A stretch of 28,129 nucleotides of DNA from assembly GCF_018613065.1 (NCBI RefSeq), contig NZ_JAGGQW010000009.1, forward strand, positions 1 to 28,129, written 5' to 3'. This document shows, piece after piece, positions 9,006 to 16,702 of this stretch (positions are counted from its first letter, which is position 1; each line of letters starts with the position of its first letter). This DNA comes from Bacillus sp. ISL-7. GTDB lineage: Bacteria; Bacillota; Bacilli; Bacillales_B; DSM-18226. The notes below the pieces were generated by a model. The model did no database searches. It was not told where the DNA came from and saw only the letters and a list, made by a program, of their open reading frames with translations. A program made the position numbers and the translations under genes.

Positions 9006-9050
9006 GAAGTTCAGGGCGCACTTATATACCACTCTCGTGGTATTGTGCAT
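9006..9050. other. Origin of transfer (oriT), IncQ/MobQ type
   Basis: AGGGCGCACTTA (9013-9024) is the exact complement of TAAGTGCGCCCT. I recall that as the conserved nick region of IncQ-like and Gram-positive MobQ plasmids such as pSK41/pGO1, cut between G and C of GCG/CCC. Immediately beside it is a perfect hairpin, ATACCAC (9026-9032) and GTGGTAT (9037-9043) with a 4-base loop, flanked by GCAC and GTGC. An inverted repeat next to the nick site, between the accessory genes and the relaxase, is the usual oriT arrangement. The nick site itself is inferred from homology. Confidence 0.85.
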
Positions 9051-9140
9051 TGGCCTCTTCTCCGAAGGACCCAAATCCGTGAAGCGTCGGAAAAATTCGC
9101 TGTGCTCATGTCATTAAAATAAGTTGAGGTGTCTATAACT

Positions 9141-11156
9141 ATGGCAATCTATCATTTCTCTAATCAGATCCTTTCAAGAAAAAAGCAACAAAATACAATA
9201 GCAGCTGCAGCATACCGTTCTGGTGAAAGATTGATAGATGAAAGAACGAATGAAGAAAAGTTTTATAAAAGAAAAGTGAAACCGATTACTCATATCCTTG
9301 CGCCTAGTCATGCACCTGAATGGGTTTATGATCGTCAACAATTATGGAATGAAGTGGAGAAAAAAGAAAAACAATGGAATGCTCAACTCGCTCGTGAAAT
9401 TAATGTAGCCTTACCAAAAGAATTATCCCACGCCGAACAAGAGCAATTAGCCATTGAATTTTGTACGGAAATTTTTGTTAATGATGGGATGGTTGCCGAT
9501 TTATCCATCCATCGAGATGATGAAGAAAACCCTCACTTTCATGTGATGTTAACGATTCGCCCCTTTAATGAAGATGGTTCATGGGGGAATAAACAAATGA
9601 AAGTGAAAGAAATAGTTGACGGAAAAACACAAGTTAAAGCCTTACATATAACCGATTGGAACACAAAAGAAAAACTGATGTATTGGAGAGAACAGTGGGC
9701 TCATTATGCGAATCGTTTTTTAGAGAAAAATGGTTTTTCAGAAAGAATTACTCATTTATCGAACAAGGATAGAGGGATTGAAACACTTCCAACGATTCAC
9801 GAAGGTTTTGTTGCAAGGCAGCTGCAAAGCGAAGGTAAAGAATCCGATAGGATTAAAATGAATACTAACAGAAAAGAGTACAACCAAACGGTCATTGAAC
9901 TTGCAGAAGCGAAGAAAGAAAAACAGATAAAAGAAAGAACTGACAAGTATGTTCGTCGTTTTACTCCTTTAGAGAAAAAGCAATTACGTGAATCAGCAAA
10001 ACTGTTACGGATGTTTGTCAACTATGAAAATATTAATACTCGAAGATTACAATTAGGAAAATGGCAATCCCGACTTGAGTTTCATCAGGATTCTATTGAT
10101 AAATATAAAAAAATAAGCCGGATTGAAAAAGAAACAGAACTATTAAATCAGACAGAAGAAATCTTAAAAATTGAAGCAAATAGATTCTTAGATAAATATT
10201 ATCCGAATTTAAATAAGGAAGAACTTTCTACAGATCAAAAAATTGAAGTTGTTGAAACCACTGTTTCTCAAAATAAATTGTTGAGCATCAAGGATATTGA
10301 AAGGGTTTTTCATGAATTAGAGATAAAACAAATTGAAAGGGATCTTCATGTTTTATTAAGTAATCGACAGCAATTTGTATTATCCTTGCAGCAAGAACTA
10401 CAAAATGCAGAGAAACAATTTGAGCATCTACGAACGAAAAATGGAATTAACTTTGCTGATCCATCTACCGTTAAAAATGTAACTGACAAAGAATTAAACC
10501 AAATGCAGTTTTTATTAAAACAAAAAGATATTATGAACAAATCGTTAAACTTAATGGATCAACTTTATGATCATCAACTAAAAGAAATGTATCCGAATTG
10601 GGATGGTCGGAATTATTTAAAGATTGAACAGAAAGAATTCTTTGTAATGGCAGATGAGTATTATGGAAAAACAATAACACCAGAAGATTTCTCCAACCCA
10701 CCAAGAAAGTATTCAAAAGAAGAACAAAAAGAAATTATTTTGTCTTTGTATTGCATTAAAAGCGATAAAACGGATTCATATAATAAGGATCAACAGTACG
10801 AGTTTTTACGAAATAAATATCCTGATATCCAACTGGATAATCAATCTTATATGAAAATCTTTTATCATGAATGCCTGCGTTATTCAGATGAAATTGGCCC
10901 AGATAAAATGAATCAGCTTCACAGTGCGTTTAATGTTCAAATATTTAGAAATGTGGAAAAATCATCATATGAAGCTCCTAACACCTTTACACCACATCCT
11001 AATCATTATCTAGGTTCTAAATTTCCTGATGGAACGGATTTCTTCTCGATTCTTGAAAGTGCAATCCTTGAAGCTGACCGCAAGTGGAGGGAAGATGAAT
11101 TCGAACAATATCACAAAAATAAAAAGAAGAAACGACAAAGAGGAATAGAACGATAG
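9141..11156 (+). CDS. mobA: MobA/MobL-family (MobQ) conjugative relaxase
   Basis: Nicks one strand at oriT, stays covalently bound to the 5' end and pilots the strand to the recipient. The N-terminus (MAIYHFSNQILSRKKQQNTI, then AAAAYRSGERLIDERT) is the MobQ signature. Tyr25 is the likely nicking residue. His124, His132 and His134 (IHRDD..NPHFHVMLT) form the metal-binding HUH cluster. The catalytic domain covers about residues 1-235. The remainder to 671 is charged coiled coil with a basic tail (KNKKKKRQRG) and no recognisable primase or helicase motif. I chose the ATG at 9141 because the family starts MAIYHF and GAGGTG sits 10 bp upstream; an in-frame GTG at 9129 overlaps that ribosome site. 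The oriT lies 90 bp upstream. No type IV secretion or coupling-protein gene is visible. Confidence 0.93.
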   Translation: MAIYHFSNQILSRKKQQNTIAAAAYRSGERLIDERTNEEKFYKRKVKPITHILAPSHAPEWVYDRQQLWNEVEKKEKQWNAQLAREINVALPKELSHAEQEQLAIEFCTEIFVNDGMVADLSIHRDDEENPHFHVMLTIRPFNEDGSWGNKQMKVKEIVDGKTQVKALHITDWNTKEKLMYWREQWAHYANRFLEKNGFSERITHLSNKDRGIETLPTIHEGFVARQLQSEGKESDRIKMNTNRKEYNQTVIELAEAKKEKQIKERTDKYVRRFTPLEKKQLRESAKLLRMFVNYENINTRRLQLGKWQSRLEFHQDSIDKYKKISRIEKETELLNQTEEILKIEANRFLDKYYPNLNKEELSTDQKIEVVETTVSQNKLLSIKDIERVFHELEIKQIERDLHVLLSNRQQFVLSLQQELQNAEKQFEHLRTKNGINFADPSTVKNVTDKELNQMQFLLKQKDIMNKSLNLMDQLYDHQLKEMYPNWDGRNYLKIEQKEFFVMADEYYGKTITPEDFSNPPRKYSKEEQKEIILSLYCIKSDKTDSYNKDQQYEFLRNKYPDIQLDNQSYMKIFYHECLRYSDEIGPDKMNQLHSAFNVQIFRNVEKSSYEAPNTFTPHPNHYLGSKFPDGTDFFSILESAILEADRKWREDEFEQYHKNKKKKRQRGIER

Positions 11157-11760
11157 AAAGAGATTGAATGGATGAAAAAAGATAGTAACCTTTATAAAAA
11201 AAAATTCGCCAGCAATAAGTAATTTCATTGTGCAAGCACAAGCTAACTTTATAAGGATTGGAGATTATGAAGATGGTTGTTTATCATTATGAACGTAACT
11301 TTAATTTGAAGCCATTGAGAGCTTTGAAAATGTCTTTTTTTAACTTAATAAATAAAATAATCCTATTACAAGGAGAGAGCCCCCTGATTGTGCCAGGATT
11401 ATATTTTTTTGACTTCATTTTTCCGTGTTATTAAGGTGTTTGAATTAAAAAATTTTTAAGATGAAAGAACTTCTTCTAGTCCTTTATTGAGTTGAGTAAG
11501 ATAAGTAAAGACAGGCACCATAATAGTGATTTTCTTTATGGAATTGAATTTGAGTAATAGTGTAAAGGAGAATTCAGGCGGAAAGCTTAAGAAAAGTGAA
11601 TTGAAAAAAACAACAGAATCTTGGCTTTATTTGGCTTTAGAGGTTGGCAAAAAAGCATGAGTCTTTATGGCAATTAAGGATCAGATATCGCTACCCTAAG
11701 TTATCCTATATTTACCTTTAAGAAAAATGGTTGCTAAACACTCTCATAGGGGGTTAGAAA
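11157..11760. other. Intergenic stretch between relaxase and VOC gene
   Basis: AT-rich and mostly without coding signal, apart from one 55-codon frame listed separately. ATAATCCT near 11358 and AGGATTAT near 11394, followed by seven T, could form a long-loop terminator. No repeat or mobile-element end was recognised. Confidence 0.35.
11267..11434 (+). CDS. Possible 55-aa small protein
   Basis: The frame starts MKMVVYHYERNFNLKPLRAL after a GGAG ribosome site. It has a hydrophobic C-terminal half (LIVPGLYFFDFIF). I do not recognise it. It may be a truncated remnant or chance; the terminator-like inverted repeat falls inside its 3' half, which argues against it being intact. Confidence 0.25.
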   Translation: MKMVVYHYERNFNLKPLRALKMSFFNLINKIILLQGESPLIVPGLYFFDFIFPCY

Positions 11761-12144
11761 ATGACTAGAAAAAGGATTGACCATGTAGGAGTTATGGTAC
11801 GAAACTTAGAAAATTCTATTAAATTTTATAAAGATGTTGTAGGTTTAACATTAAAAGGCACACTTCTCCATACAAATGGAATTATTCGATTAGCATTCCT
11901 TGGGTTTAATGAATCATATGAAACTGAATTGGAGTTAATTCAAGGCTACAATGATCAACTACCTGCGGAAGGTAAGGTCCATCATTTCGCTGTTACGGTG
12001 GACAATATTGAGGAAGAATTTAAACGTATTCAAAGCTTAGATGTAGAATTAGTGGATCAAGAAATTACTTCATTACCTAATGGATATCGCTACTTTTTCG
12101 TATACGGCTCAGAAGGGGAATGGGTTGAATTTTTTCAACGCTAA
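11761..12144 (+). CDS. VOC-family (glyoxalase/lactoylglutathione lyase-like) protein
   Basis: A single-domain vicinal-oxygen-chelate protein of 127 aa, a normal length for the family. It opens with RIDHVGVMVRNLENSIKFY. The candidate metal ligands are in the usual places: His8, Glu58 (TELELIQ), His75 (VHHFAV) and Glu123 (WVEFF). Members catalyse metal-dependent isomerisation, dioxygenation or thiol transfer. The substrate here is unknown, with methylglyoxal-type detoxification or antibiotic inactivation as possibilities. The ATG at 11761 follows an AGGGGG ribosome site. A long perfect-looking hairpin follows the stop. It is a lone gene and looks like cargo rather than backbone. Confidence 0.88.
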   Translation: MTRKRIDHVGVMVRNLENSIKFYKDVVGLTLKGTLLHTNGIIRLAFLGFNESYETELELIQGYNDQLPAEGKVHHFAVTVDNIEEEFKRIQSLDVELVDQEITSLPNGYRYFFVYGSEGEWVEFFQR

Positions 12145-12148
12145 GAAT

Positions 12149-12204
12149 TTACAATATCATTAGCAGAAAGAAGAGATTCTTCTTTTCTGCTAACGATATT
12201 GTAA
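12149..12204 (+). terminator. Long hairpin after the VOC gene
   Basis: TTACAATATC (149-158 past 12000) pairs with GATATTGTAA (195-204). Inside it, TTAGCAGAAA pairs with TTTCTGCTAA and AAGA with TCTT. The stem is about 25 bp with few mismatches. It lacks a clean T run, so it may be a bidirectional terminator or a transcript-stabilising hairpin. Confidence 0.6.
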
Positions 12205-12274
12205 GAACACTCCCATTTAGTTAAGACATTAATCGGTTTCAAAGTTAATCCAGAAAAGATCTTCTATAATATCT

Positions 12275-12812
12275 ACTTGTTTTATAGCCAGCGTTAGCAG
12301 TTACATCAATGGGAAAACTCCGTTTGATTTGAAGAAGCTTGCAGAGGGGTTACTTGTTTGGGCAAATGTTATCACTTTTTTCAGGAGTGGGTACATATCT
12401 GACTTTTTAAATGTAAATCCAAAAGCGGTGGAAGATCTGGTTAACCTGATGGAATACAAGGAAAAGCGTTCTGATTACTTTAAAATCCATCATTCTTATG
12501 TTCCAACCCCTACGTTCGGGAAGAATTCTAAGCGTGTAGGGATGGGCAGACGCTGATTTCATTTTGGATGATATGCTGGTAGATGTAAAGGTGACAAAGA
12601 ATTTTGGATTCAAATCTGATCATACAAACCAGTTGATAGGCTATTATCTGTTGGATTTTTATGAGAAACTGCCAGAAGAAGACAAACAGCGGTTCACGAA
12701 AATCGGATTGTTTTTCTCTCGTCAAGACCAATTCGTCTACATGGATATGGCAGATTTAAGAAGAGACTTTGATTTGGATGACTTTGAAAATCAATTTTAT
12801 AAGATTATCTAA
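12275..12812 (+). pseudogene. 5'-truncated and frameshifted PD-(D/E)XK-like gene
   Basis: Two frames join into one protein. Frame one (to about 12555) reads INGKTPFDLKKLAEGLLVWA and continues to GKNSKRVG. Frame two picks up at about 12542 with ADADFILDDMLVDVKVTKNF and runs to 12812. The D-x(n)-D-V-K pattern resembles the catalytic core of PD-(D/E)XK nuclease-fold proteins. A one-base-class indel near 12540-12550 and the absence of any start or ribosome site for the first part mark it as dead. The function of the intact family is not known to me. Confidence 0.65.
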
Positions 12813-12843
12813 TGTATAAGTAAAAACACCCCCATAAAAAAGA

Positions 12844-12927
12844 GGGCACTGCAAAAGTCGAAATTATAACGAAAAAAGGGTTAGCACCTACTATCAGTAG
12901 TGTCTATCCCTTTTTATTTCTTCCTAC
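12844..12927 (+). other. Terminator-like hairpin in a 280-bp intergenic gap
   Basis: AAAAAAGGGTTAGCACCTACT and AGTAGTGTCTATCCCTTTTT (about 12873-12916) form an imperfect stem. The preceding GAGGGCACTGCAAAAGTC looks like it could be the end of an insertion element, but I cannot assign one. Confidence 0.35.
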
Positions 12928-13045
12928 ATATCGTGTTTCATAATTTAAATTATCCTCTTTGCAGTATCCTCTTATAGTGGTTTTTTGGATTTTTATTTTG
13001 TATTTTTATTATGAATTTCCTCGTAAATTTGGCAAAGATTAAACC

Positions 13046-13079
13046 AATAAAAAAAGAACCCGACTGCTATTGAGTTCTT
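13046..13079 (-). terminator. Intrinsic terminator of the 101-aa gene
   Basis: AAGAAC (54-59 past 13000) and GTTCTT (74-79) pair. Read on the minus strand, the stem is followed by seven T. It lies 16 bp beyond the stop of the minus-strand gene. Confidence 0.7.
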
Positions 13080-13094
13080 AAAAATTTACCCACC

Positions 13095-13400
13095 CTATTT
13101 TCTCAGTATTTTAACTGCCTTATTTTTATTAACTTCATTAAGTCTGACCTTAGCAGCTGCAATTTCTTGACGCTTTTTTTTCAGCTCCTCTGTCAACTCC
13201 TCTTTTAAAGGCTGTAAATACTCAACCCTTTCTCTTAAGGATTGAAGCTCAAACTCCTTTAGCAGAAGCTTTGGATTAGTTAAATCTAGAATATAATTAC
13301 CGTCGCCACTGCCATTAGGTCCAGAACAGCCTGTTACCTTACAAAGGTTTTTTTCATAGGCAAGGTTTCGAAATAAGACATAAAGTAATACATGATGCAA
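13095..13400 (-). CDS. Coiled-coil protein of unknown function, probably 5'-truncated
   Basis: The C-terminal ~55 residues (LQSLRERVEYLQPLKEELTE and onwards) form a charged coiled coil. Before this is TGCSGPNGSGDGNYILDLTN, which looks like a fragment of an ordered domain. The first ~15 residues (MHHVLLYVLFRN) look unrelated and have no clear ribosome site. They fall where an unrelated plus-strand fragment begins. I therefore read this as the 3' end of a longer gene that keeps its own terminator. Function unknown. Confidence 0.45.
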   Translation of the reverse strand: MHHVLLYVLFRNLAYEKNLCKVTGCSGPNGSGDGNYILDLTNPKLLLKEFELQSLRERVEYLQPLKEELTEELKKKRQEIAAAKVRLNEVNKNKAVKILRK

Positions 13401-13626
13401 ATTTCATTTATAAGATTGAACCACATTTTATTAATGCGTTTGAAGATTGTATGGTAATTTTCCCTCAATTAATTTCTATTTTGTTAGCTAAAAAATATAA
13501 TGCTAAGAGACCGGTCTATAATGTGGAAAAACATTATTCACGGTTAACTGATAATCCTAATGATGGTGAAGTTAATTTTATTTTTAGCAGAAATGATTTT
13601 GAGGGTGAATATCAAATTGTAGATTA
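13296..13626 (+). pseudogene. 3' fragment of an unknown gene
   Basis: A frame open from about 13296 to TAA at 13626, with no start codon in its first part. It reads QGFEIRHKVIHDANFIYKIE, then PHFINAFEDCMVIFPQLISI and ends SRNDFEGEYQIVD. From about 13380 the residue composition looks genuinely coding. It is therefore the C-terminal end of a lost gene, abutting the minus-strand coiled-coil fragment. I do not recognise the family. Confidence 0.4.
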
Positions 13627-13763
13627 ATTCCTATTAAGCAATCTGGCACTTTAATTGAATAAAAAAAGATTTAACGCCCTCTTGAAGTTAGTGGATAAAA
13701 AGGTTTTTTTTACATATGGGGAATAATTACAAGAAAGCCAATTAAAGGGGAGACTTGAATATA

Positions 13764-13940
13764 AATAAGACGATTTGTTCTTTCAGCAGGACATGGCTCT
13801 AGCATGTTGTATAGCTTGCTTCACTTGGCAGGTTATGATTTATCATTAGACGATTTGAAGGGCTTCCGAAAATTAAACAGTAAAACACCAGGTCACCCCG
13901 AATTTGGTCATACAGATGGGGTGGAAGCTACAACAGGTCC
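13764..13940 (+). pseudogene. tkt: Internal fragment of a transketolase gene
   Basis: The frame reads [20 protein letters not shown], then [20 protein letters not shown] and [17 protein letters not shown]. This is the thiamine-diphosphate-binding N-terminal region of transketolase (normally about 665 aa), corresponding roughly to residues 55-115. Both ends are cut. Upstream is non-coding sequence; downstream, at about 13938-13945, it runs straight into a RadC-like gene in a different frame. It cannot encode an enzyme. It is most simply a piece of host chromosome picked up by illegitimate recombination. Confidence 0.9.
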
Positions 13941-14341
13941 AGGAGGTAGAAGGTGGAGAACAGTACATCGTGCCTTCCCCAGAAGATGGCGCGAAGATTG
14001 CTTCTCAATTTATTGGTGATGATGATCGCGAAGTGTTCTTTGTCATGTGCCTGAATACGAAAAATCGTGTGGTTGCTGTCCATCGTTGTCATGTTGGAGC
14101 TTTAAGTGCTAGTATCGTTTCCCCAAGAGAGGTGTTTAAGTCAGCCATCCTGAATAACAGCGCATCGATCATAGTCAGCCATCAGCATCCATAGCAAAAT
14201 TGCACTCCGAGCCACGAAGATATTGAAGTCATCAGAAGATTAGTGGAAGCAGGTAAGATTCTAGGAATCGAGATCCTAGATCACTTGATTGTGAATGCCG
14301 ATGCCGAATACTACAGCTTGAAAACAGAAGGTAGAATGTAA
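13941..14341 (+). pseudogene. radC: RadC-like JAB/MPN protein, 5'-truncated with a nonsense codon (copy 1)
   Basis: From CAGGAGGTAGAAGG onward this matches the second copy at 25645. It encodes [20 protein letters not shown], then VSHQHP followed by TAG (14192-14194) where copy 2 has TCA. After the stop the same frame continues as QNCTPSHEDIEVIRRLVEAG to TEGRM and a TAA at 14341. The JAMM metal motif (H-x-H-P, then S-x-x-D) is interrupted by the stop. The first ~12 codons are missing, replaced by the transketolase fragment. A terminator and two hairpins follow, also shared with copy 2. Confidence 0.85.
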
Positions 14342-14346
14342 GATGC

Positions 14347-14380
14347 GAAGGAGAGGGTTCGCCCTCTTCTTTGTTTTTTT
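14347..14380 (+). terminator. Intrinsic terminator after radC copy 1
   Basis: AGAGGG-TTCG-CCCTCT with outer AAG/CTT pairs, followed by TTGTTTTTTT. The same hairpin follows copy 2 at 26057. Confidence 0.85.
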
Positions 14381-14400
14381 CGTTATTCTTGTGGTAGTTC

Positions 14401-14434
14401 GTCTTGTTTAGGGGCATCGAGCCCCAAACAAGAC
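14401..14434. repeat. ATCGA-apex hairpin A
   Basis: GTCTTGTTT, a bulged A, GGGGC, loop ATCGA, GCCCC, AAACAAGAC: 14 paired bases per arm with one bulge. The same apex on different stems recurs at 25015, 25157 and 25236, and in the decayed copy at 26111. Confidence 0.8.
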
Positions 14435-14435
14435 A

Positions 14436-14464
14436 GCTTCATCCATGCTGAGCATGGATGAAGC
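14436..14464. repeat. Perfect 14-bp palindrome following hairpin A
   Basis: GCTTCATCCATGCT (436-449 past 14000) and AGCATGGATGAAGC (451-464) pair perfectly around one base. It starts two bases after hairpin A. The copy at 26145-26173 has one C-to-T change that turns a C:G pair into a T:G pair. Confidence 0.8.
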
Positions 14465-14613
14465 ATAAAACCAATAAAAAAGTCTGTTTTAAAATTGTAC
14501 TGTTCCAGAATCTAAATTTCAAGAATTTTAAAGGAGACTTTAATAGAAAAAATCCGAAAATATACGCTGATTAATTTCCTAACACTCATGAAGGTTAAAA
14601 TATTGTTTAATTA

Positions 14614-14775
14614 TTAAAAATATTCAGTTAAATCGACAAACATTTTAATTGATATGGAGCAAGGCAGATGAAGCGGATATTCGTTTATAAATGTTGCAAT
14701 TTCCCGTGCTTTAGATTCAAATCCTAGCTTATCAAAAGAAATTTTCTCTACCGGCAAGTGATTCATTGCTTCCAT
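14614..14775 (-). CDS. 53-aa small protein, unknown
   Basis: The frame begins MEAMNHLPVEKISFDKLGFE and ends SISIKMFVDLTEYF, with a good ribosome site (GGGGGATAAACG). It is soluble and mildly acidic. It is second after the 34-aa hydrophobic peptide gene, 25 bp apart, so the two are probably co-transcribed. Its last ~13 codons recur at 26318-26356 (KMFVDLTEYLQ) as part of the duplicated radC block. The duplicated unit therefore extended into this gene. Confidence 0.55.
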   Translation of the reverse strand: MEAMNHLPVEKISFDKLGFESKAREIATFINEYPLHLPCSISIKMFVDLTEYF

Positions 14776-14800
14776 CGTTTATCCCCCTTTTTGTTGTTTG

Positions 14801-14905
14801 TTAATAGCGGAGTTTTTTTATGATTACGGCGGCAATAATGACAGGTAACAGCATTTTAACGAAATTAGCTGAATTTACAATAATTTCGGCTGGGTTTAAA
14901 TTCAT
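14801..14905 (-). CDS. 34-aa single-span hydrophobic peptide
   Basis: The frame reads MNLNPAEIIVNSANFVKMLL, then PVIIAAVIIKKLRY. A strong Shine-Dalgarno (AAAAGGAG) sits 8 bp before the ATG. One transmembrane helix is followed by a basic C-terminus, the architecture of small membrane peptides such as type I toxins or membrane regulators. No antisense RNA is evident. Function unknown. Confidence 0.5.
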   Translation of the reverse strand: MNLNPAEIIVNSANFVKMLLPVIIAAVIIKKLRY

Positions 14906-15103
14906 AGTTTTTCTCCTTTTATTAGGTATTATTGATAAATACGATTTGTCCTTTAAATGGTTTCAATTTAAAGCATTCTCGTTTACATAAGTGTTATTTT
15001 GTATGTTTTTTGCGTTTTTTTGCTCATTTTTATTAATTTTTGTATCTTTTCAATACCACCTTTTTATTGGTGGATTTTGATTCTGGATTCAATCTAAAAC
15101 AAC

Positions 15104-15125
15104 AAAAAAAGAGCTCAATGGCTCT
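15104..15125 (-). terminator. Intrinsic terminator of the 205-aa/104-aa operon
   Basis: AGAGC (110-114 past 15000) and GCTCT (121-125) pair, with seven T on the minus strand. The TGA stop of the 104-aa gene lies in the loop. Confidence 0.7.
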
Positions 15126-15429
15126 CAATTAGCAGATATTCAGCTGCTTTCAAGTAGGAATTTAAAGCTTTACGATGTTTCCAAAGAAAACCAATAATTT
15201 CATTCTCATGTATGGGGTGCTCTTTCATATCCCAAAATGAATTGTTTTTTCTGTAAAAGGTAAATCCTTCATTCGGATAACTCATAAGGGTGAGATAGCC
15301 CTTATTTTTCGTATCTTCAAAGGTAAGATAATGTTTTGTGCCGTCCCATTCTGAAAAAGCTTGAAAGTGACTTAGGAAGTCTTCAACGTCAGACTTTTTC
15401 TTAATAACCATGTGTCCACTCCCTTTCAA
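15115..15429 (-). CDS. 104-aa small protein downstream of the Replic_Relax-like gene
   Basis: I do not recognise this protein. It is 104 aa, or 98 if started at the second Met (MVIKKKSDVEDFLSHFQAFS). It is rich in aromatic residues (WDGTKHYLTFEDTKNKGYLT), soluble and acidic-basic mixed. Its start overlaps the stop of the upstream 205-aa gene by 4 bp, indicating translational coupling, so it probably works with that protein. It ends in its own terminator. Confidence 0.65.
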   Translation of the reverse strand: MKGSGHMVIKKKSDVEDFLSHFQAFSEWDGTKHYLTFEDTKNKGYLTLMSYPNEGFTFYRKNNSFWDMKEHPIHENEIIGFLWKHRKALNSYLKAAEYLLIESH

Positions 15430-16043
15430 TTATTTAATTTCAAATTCGACTTAATTGTTGTATGTTCCTGCTTTTGTGGGACAACTTTCACTTTTAAGGT
15501 CTGTAAAAATTCAGTGAAAGACGTTGCTTGCATAATTCTAAAGGGGTATGAACCATCAATGGCATAACGTTGATCTGATAGGATGAGGAGGTGCGGGAAG
15601 ACTTTTTTATCTACTGGCTGCCAAGGTTCGTTTTCGATAATCCTGCTATCAAATAAATCTAAATATCTATTCATTTTATCCTTCGTTTGCTTCTCGGAAT
15701 AGATGCTTTTCTGCACTTCAATAAAAAATGGAGTTCTCCTGTATATACAAAATACATCAGGTTCTGCGGTACCTTTGTTTCCGTATTTCGGTTCTATCAA
15801 GAAGGTATTTAACTCCCCAAGTTGCTTAATCTCCTTGTAAATTGCAACAATAGCTAAGAAATGCCCCATTTTTGCACTGTTTTTCTTCATACTCACTTCC
15901 GGACCAAAGTAAACATAAAGCACAAAGGCTGTAGATCGTTGAACATAACCTTCACGGTGCAGTCTTAATAAAATATTATTTGCTGCATATTTCGGATTAT
16001 TCAACTTTCGAAAGTGTAGTTCGGCGATATCATCTCTACTCAT
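15426..16043 (-). CDS. Replication-relaxation (Replic_Relax)-like protein, start probably lost
   Basis: The protein from the ATG at 16043 reads MSRDDIAELHFRKLNNPKYA. Upstream in the same frame are conserved-looking codons EITARDKAIIDDLKRFRC (to 16097). Together R-D-x-x-I-x-x-D-L-x-R-F-R-C-x-S-R-D-D-I is the winged-helix start I associate with plasmid and ICE 'replication-relaxation' proteins. The C-terminal half has EPDVFCIYRRTPFFIEVQKS, a PD-(D/E)XK-like arrangement (D then E-x-Q). The frame reaches a TAG at 16098 with no start codon. The native start was therefore probably cut at the junction with the DUF4046-like gene, and the ATG at 16043 would give a protein lacking its first helix. Confidence 0.65.
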   Translation of the reverse strand: MSRDDIAELHFRKLNNPKYAANNILLRLHREGYVQRSTAFVLYVYFGPEVSMKKNSAKMGHFLAIVAIYKEIKQLGELNTFLIEPKYGNKGTAEPDVFCIYRRTPFFIEVQKSIYSEKQTKDKMNRYLDLFDSRIIENEPWQPVDKKVFPHLLILSDQRYAIDGSYPFRIMQATSFTEFLQTLKVKVVPQKQEHTTIKSNLKLNN

Positions 16044-16084
16044 ACATCTGAAGCGTTTTAAGTCGTCTATAATCGCCTTATCTC

Positions 16085-16702
16085 TTGCTGTTATTTCCTA
16101 ATTACTTTTTTGTAGGAGATCAGGGAAAGGAATATTTAGCTATCATAACATGTTACCTTATTGAAGAATACTTAGGAATTCCTGTAGAGGAAATTCCTCG
16201 ACAAGTCAAAGCTGGAACCCTTTGGAATCACCGTTTACGACCTGCTGCTCATGTTCATGGATTCAAGGATTTTATAGAGGTGATTGAAAATGCTTATCCT
16301 GGAAAGTTTAAACCTTGGGAATTCAACCAAGTTCCCTGGAAGTATTGGCAAGGAGAAAACGGAAGAAAAAGGGCGATTGAGGTCGTTCGATATATGATTG
16401 AAGAAAAATGTAAGATGACTCATCATGAAATCCCTTTACGAATCAATCATCGTTTTTTTAAAGAACATGGACTTACTGGTATTTTCGGTTCTTTTGGTGA
16501 TTCACCTTATCAAGTTATTAATGCTGTGTATCCCGGTCATTTTAAACCATGGGAATTGGCTAACGTTCCACTGAATTATTGGAAGAATTCCGAGAACATC
16601 AAACAGACGTTAGATTGGTTTCTTTTTCAAAAGCTCGGCTTTTCTTCTTATGAAGAAGCTCTTATGAAACTCAAAAAAATGATTTCTTCCAATATCGACT
16701 GA
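16085..16702 (+). CDS. 5'-truncated repeat protein resembling DUF4046
   Basis: Two similar units occur: YPGKFKPWEFNQVPWKYWQG (about residues 71-90) and YPGHFKPWELANVPLNYWKN (about 150-169). Each follows a stretch of the type RYMIEEK..MTHHEIP. The P-G-x-F-K-P-W-E-x-x-x-V-P-x-x-Y-W repeat matches my memory of DUF4046 proteins in the Bacillus cereus group, whose function is unknown. There is no ribosome site or plausible start. The frame begins at the breakpoint shared with the divergent Replic_Relax-like gene, so both lost their 5' ends at about 16097. Confidence 0.6.
   Translation: MLLFPNYFFVGDQGKEYLAIITCYLIEEYLGIPVEEIPRQVKAGTLWNHRLRPAAHVHGFKDFIEVIENAYPGKFKPWEFNQVPWKYWQGENGRKRAIEVVRYMIEEKCKMTHHEIPLRINHRFFKEHGLTGIFGSFGDSPYQVINAVYPGHFKPWELANVPLNYWKNSENIKQTLDWFLFQKLGFSSYEEALMKLKKMISSNID

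Noticed and set aside
9141..11156. The relaxase being fused to a primase or helicase, as in some MobQ proteins.
   Set aside because: No Walker A, Toprim or primase motif is visible in the C-terminal 430 residues, only charged coiled coil.
13804..14019. A 71-codon frame beginning [12 protein letters not shown] that could be called a small protein.
   Set aside because: Its first part is transketolase and its last part is radC read in the wrong frame, so it is a junction artefact.
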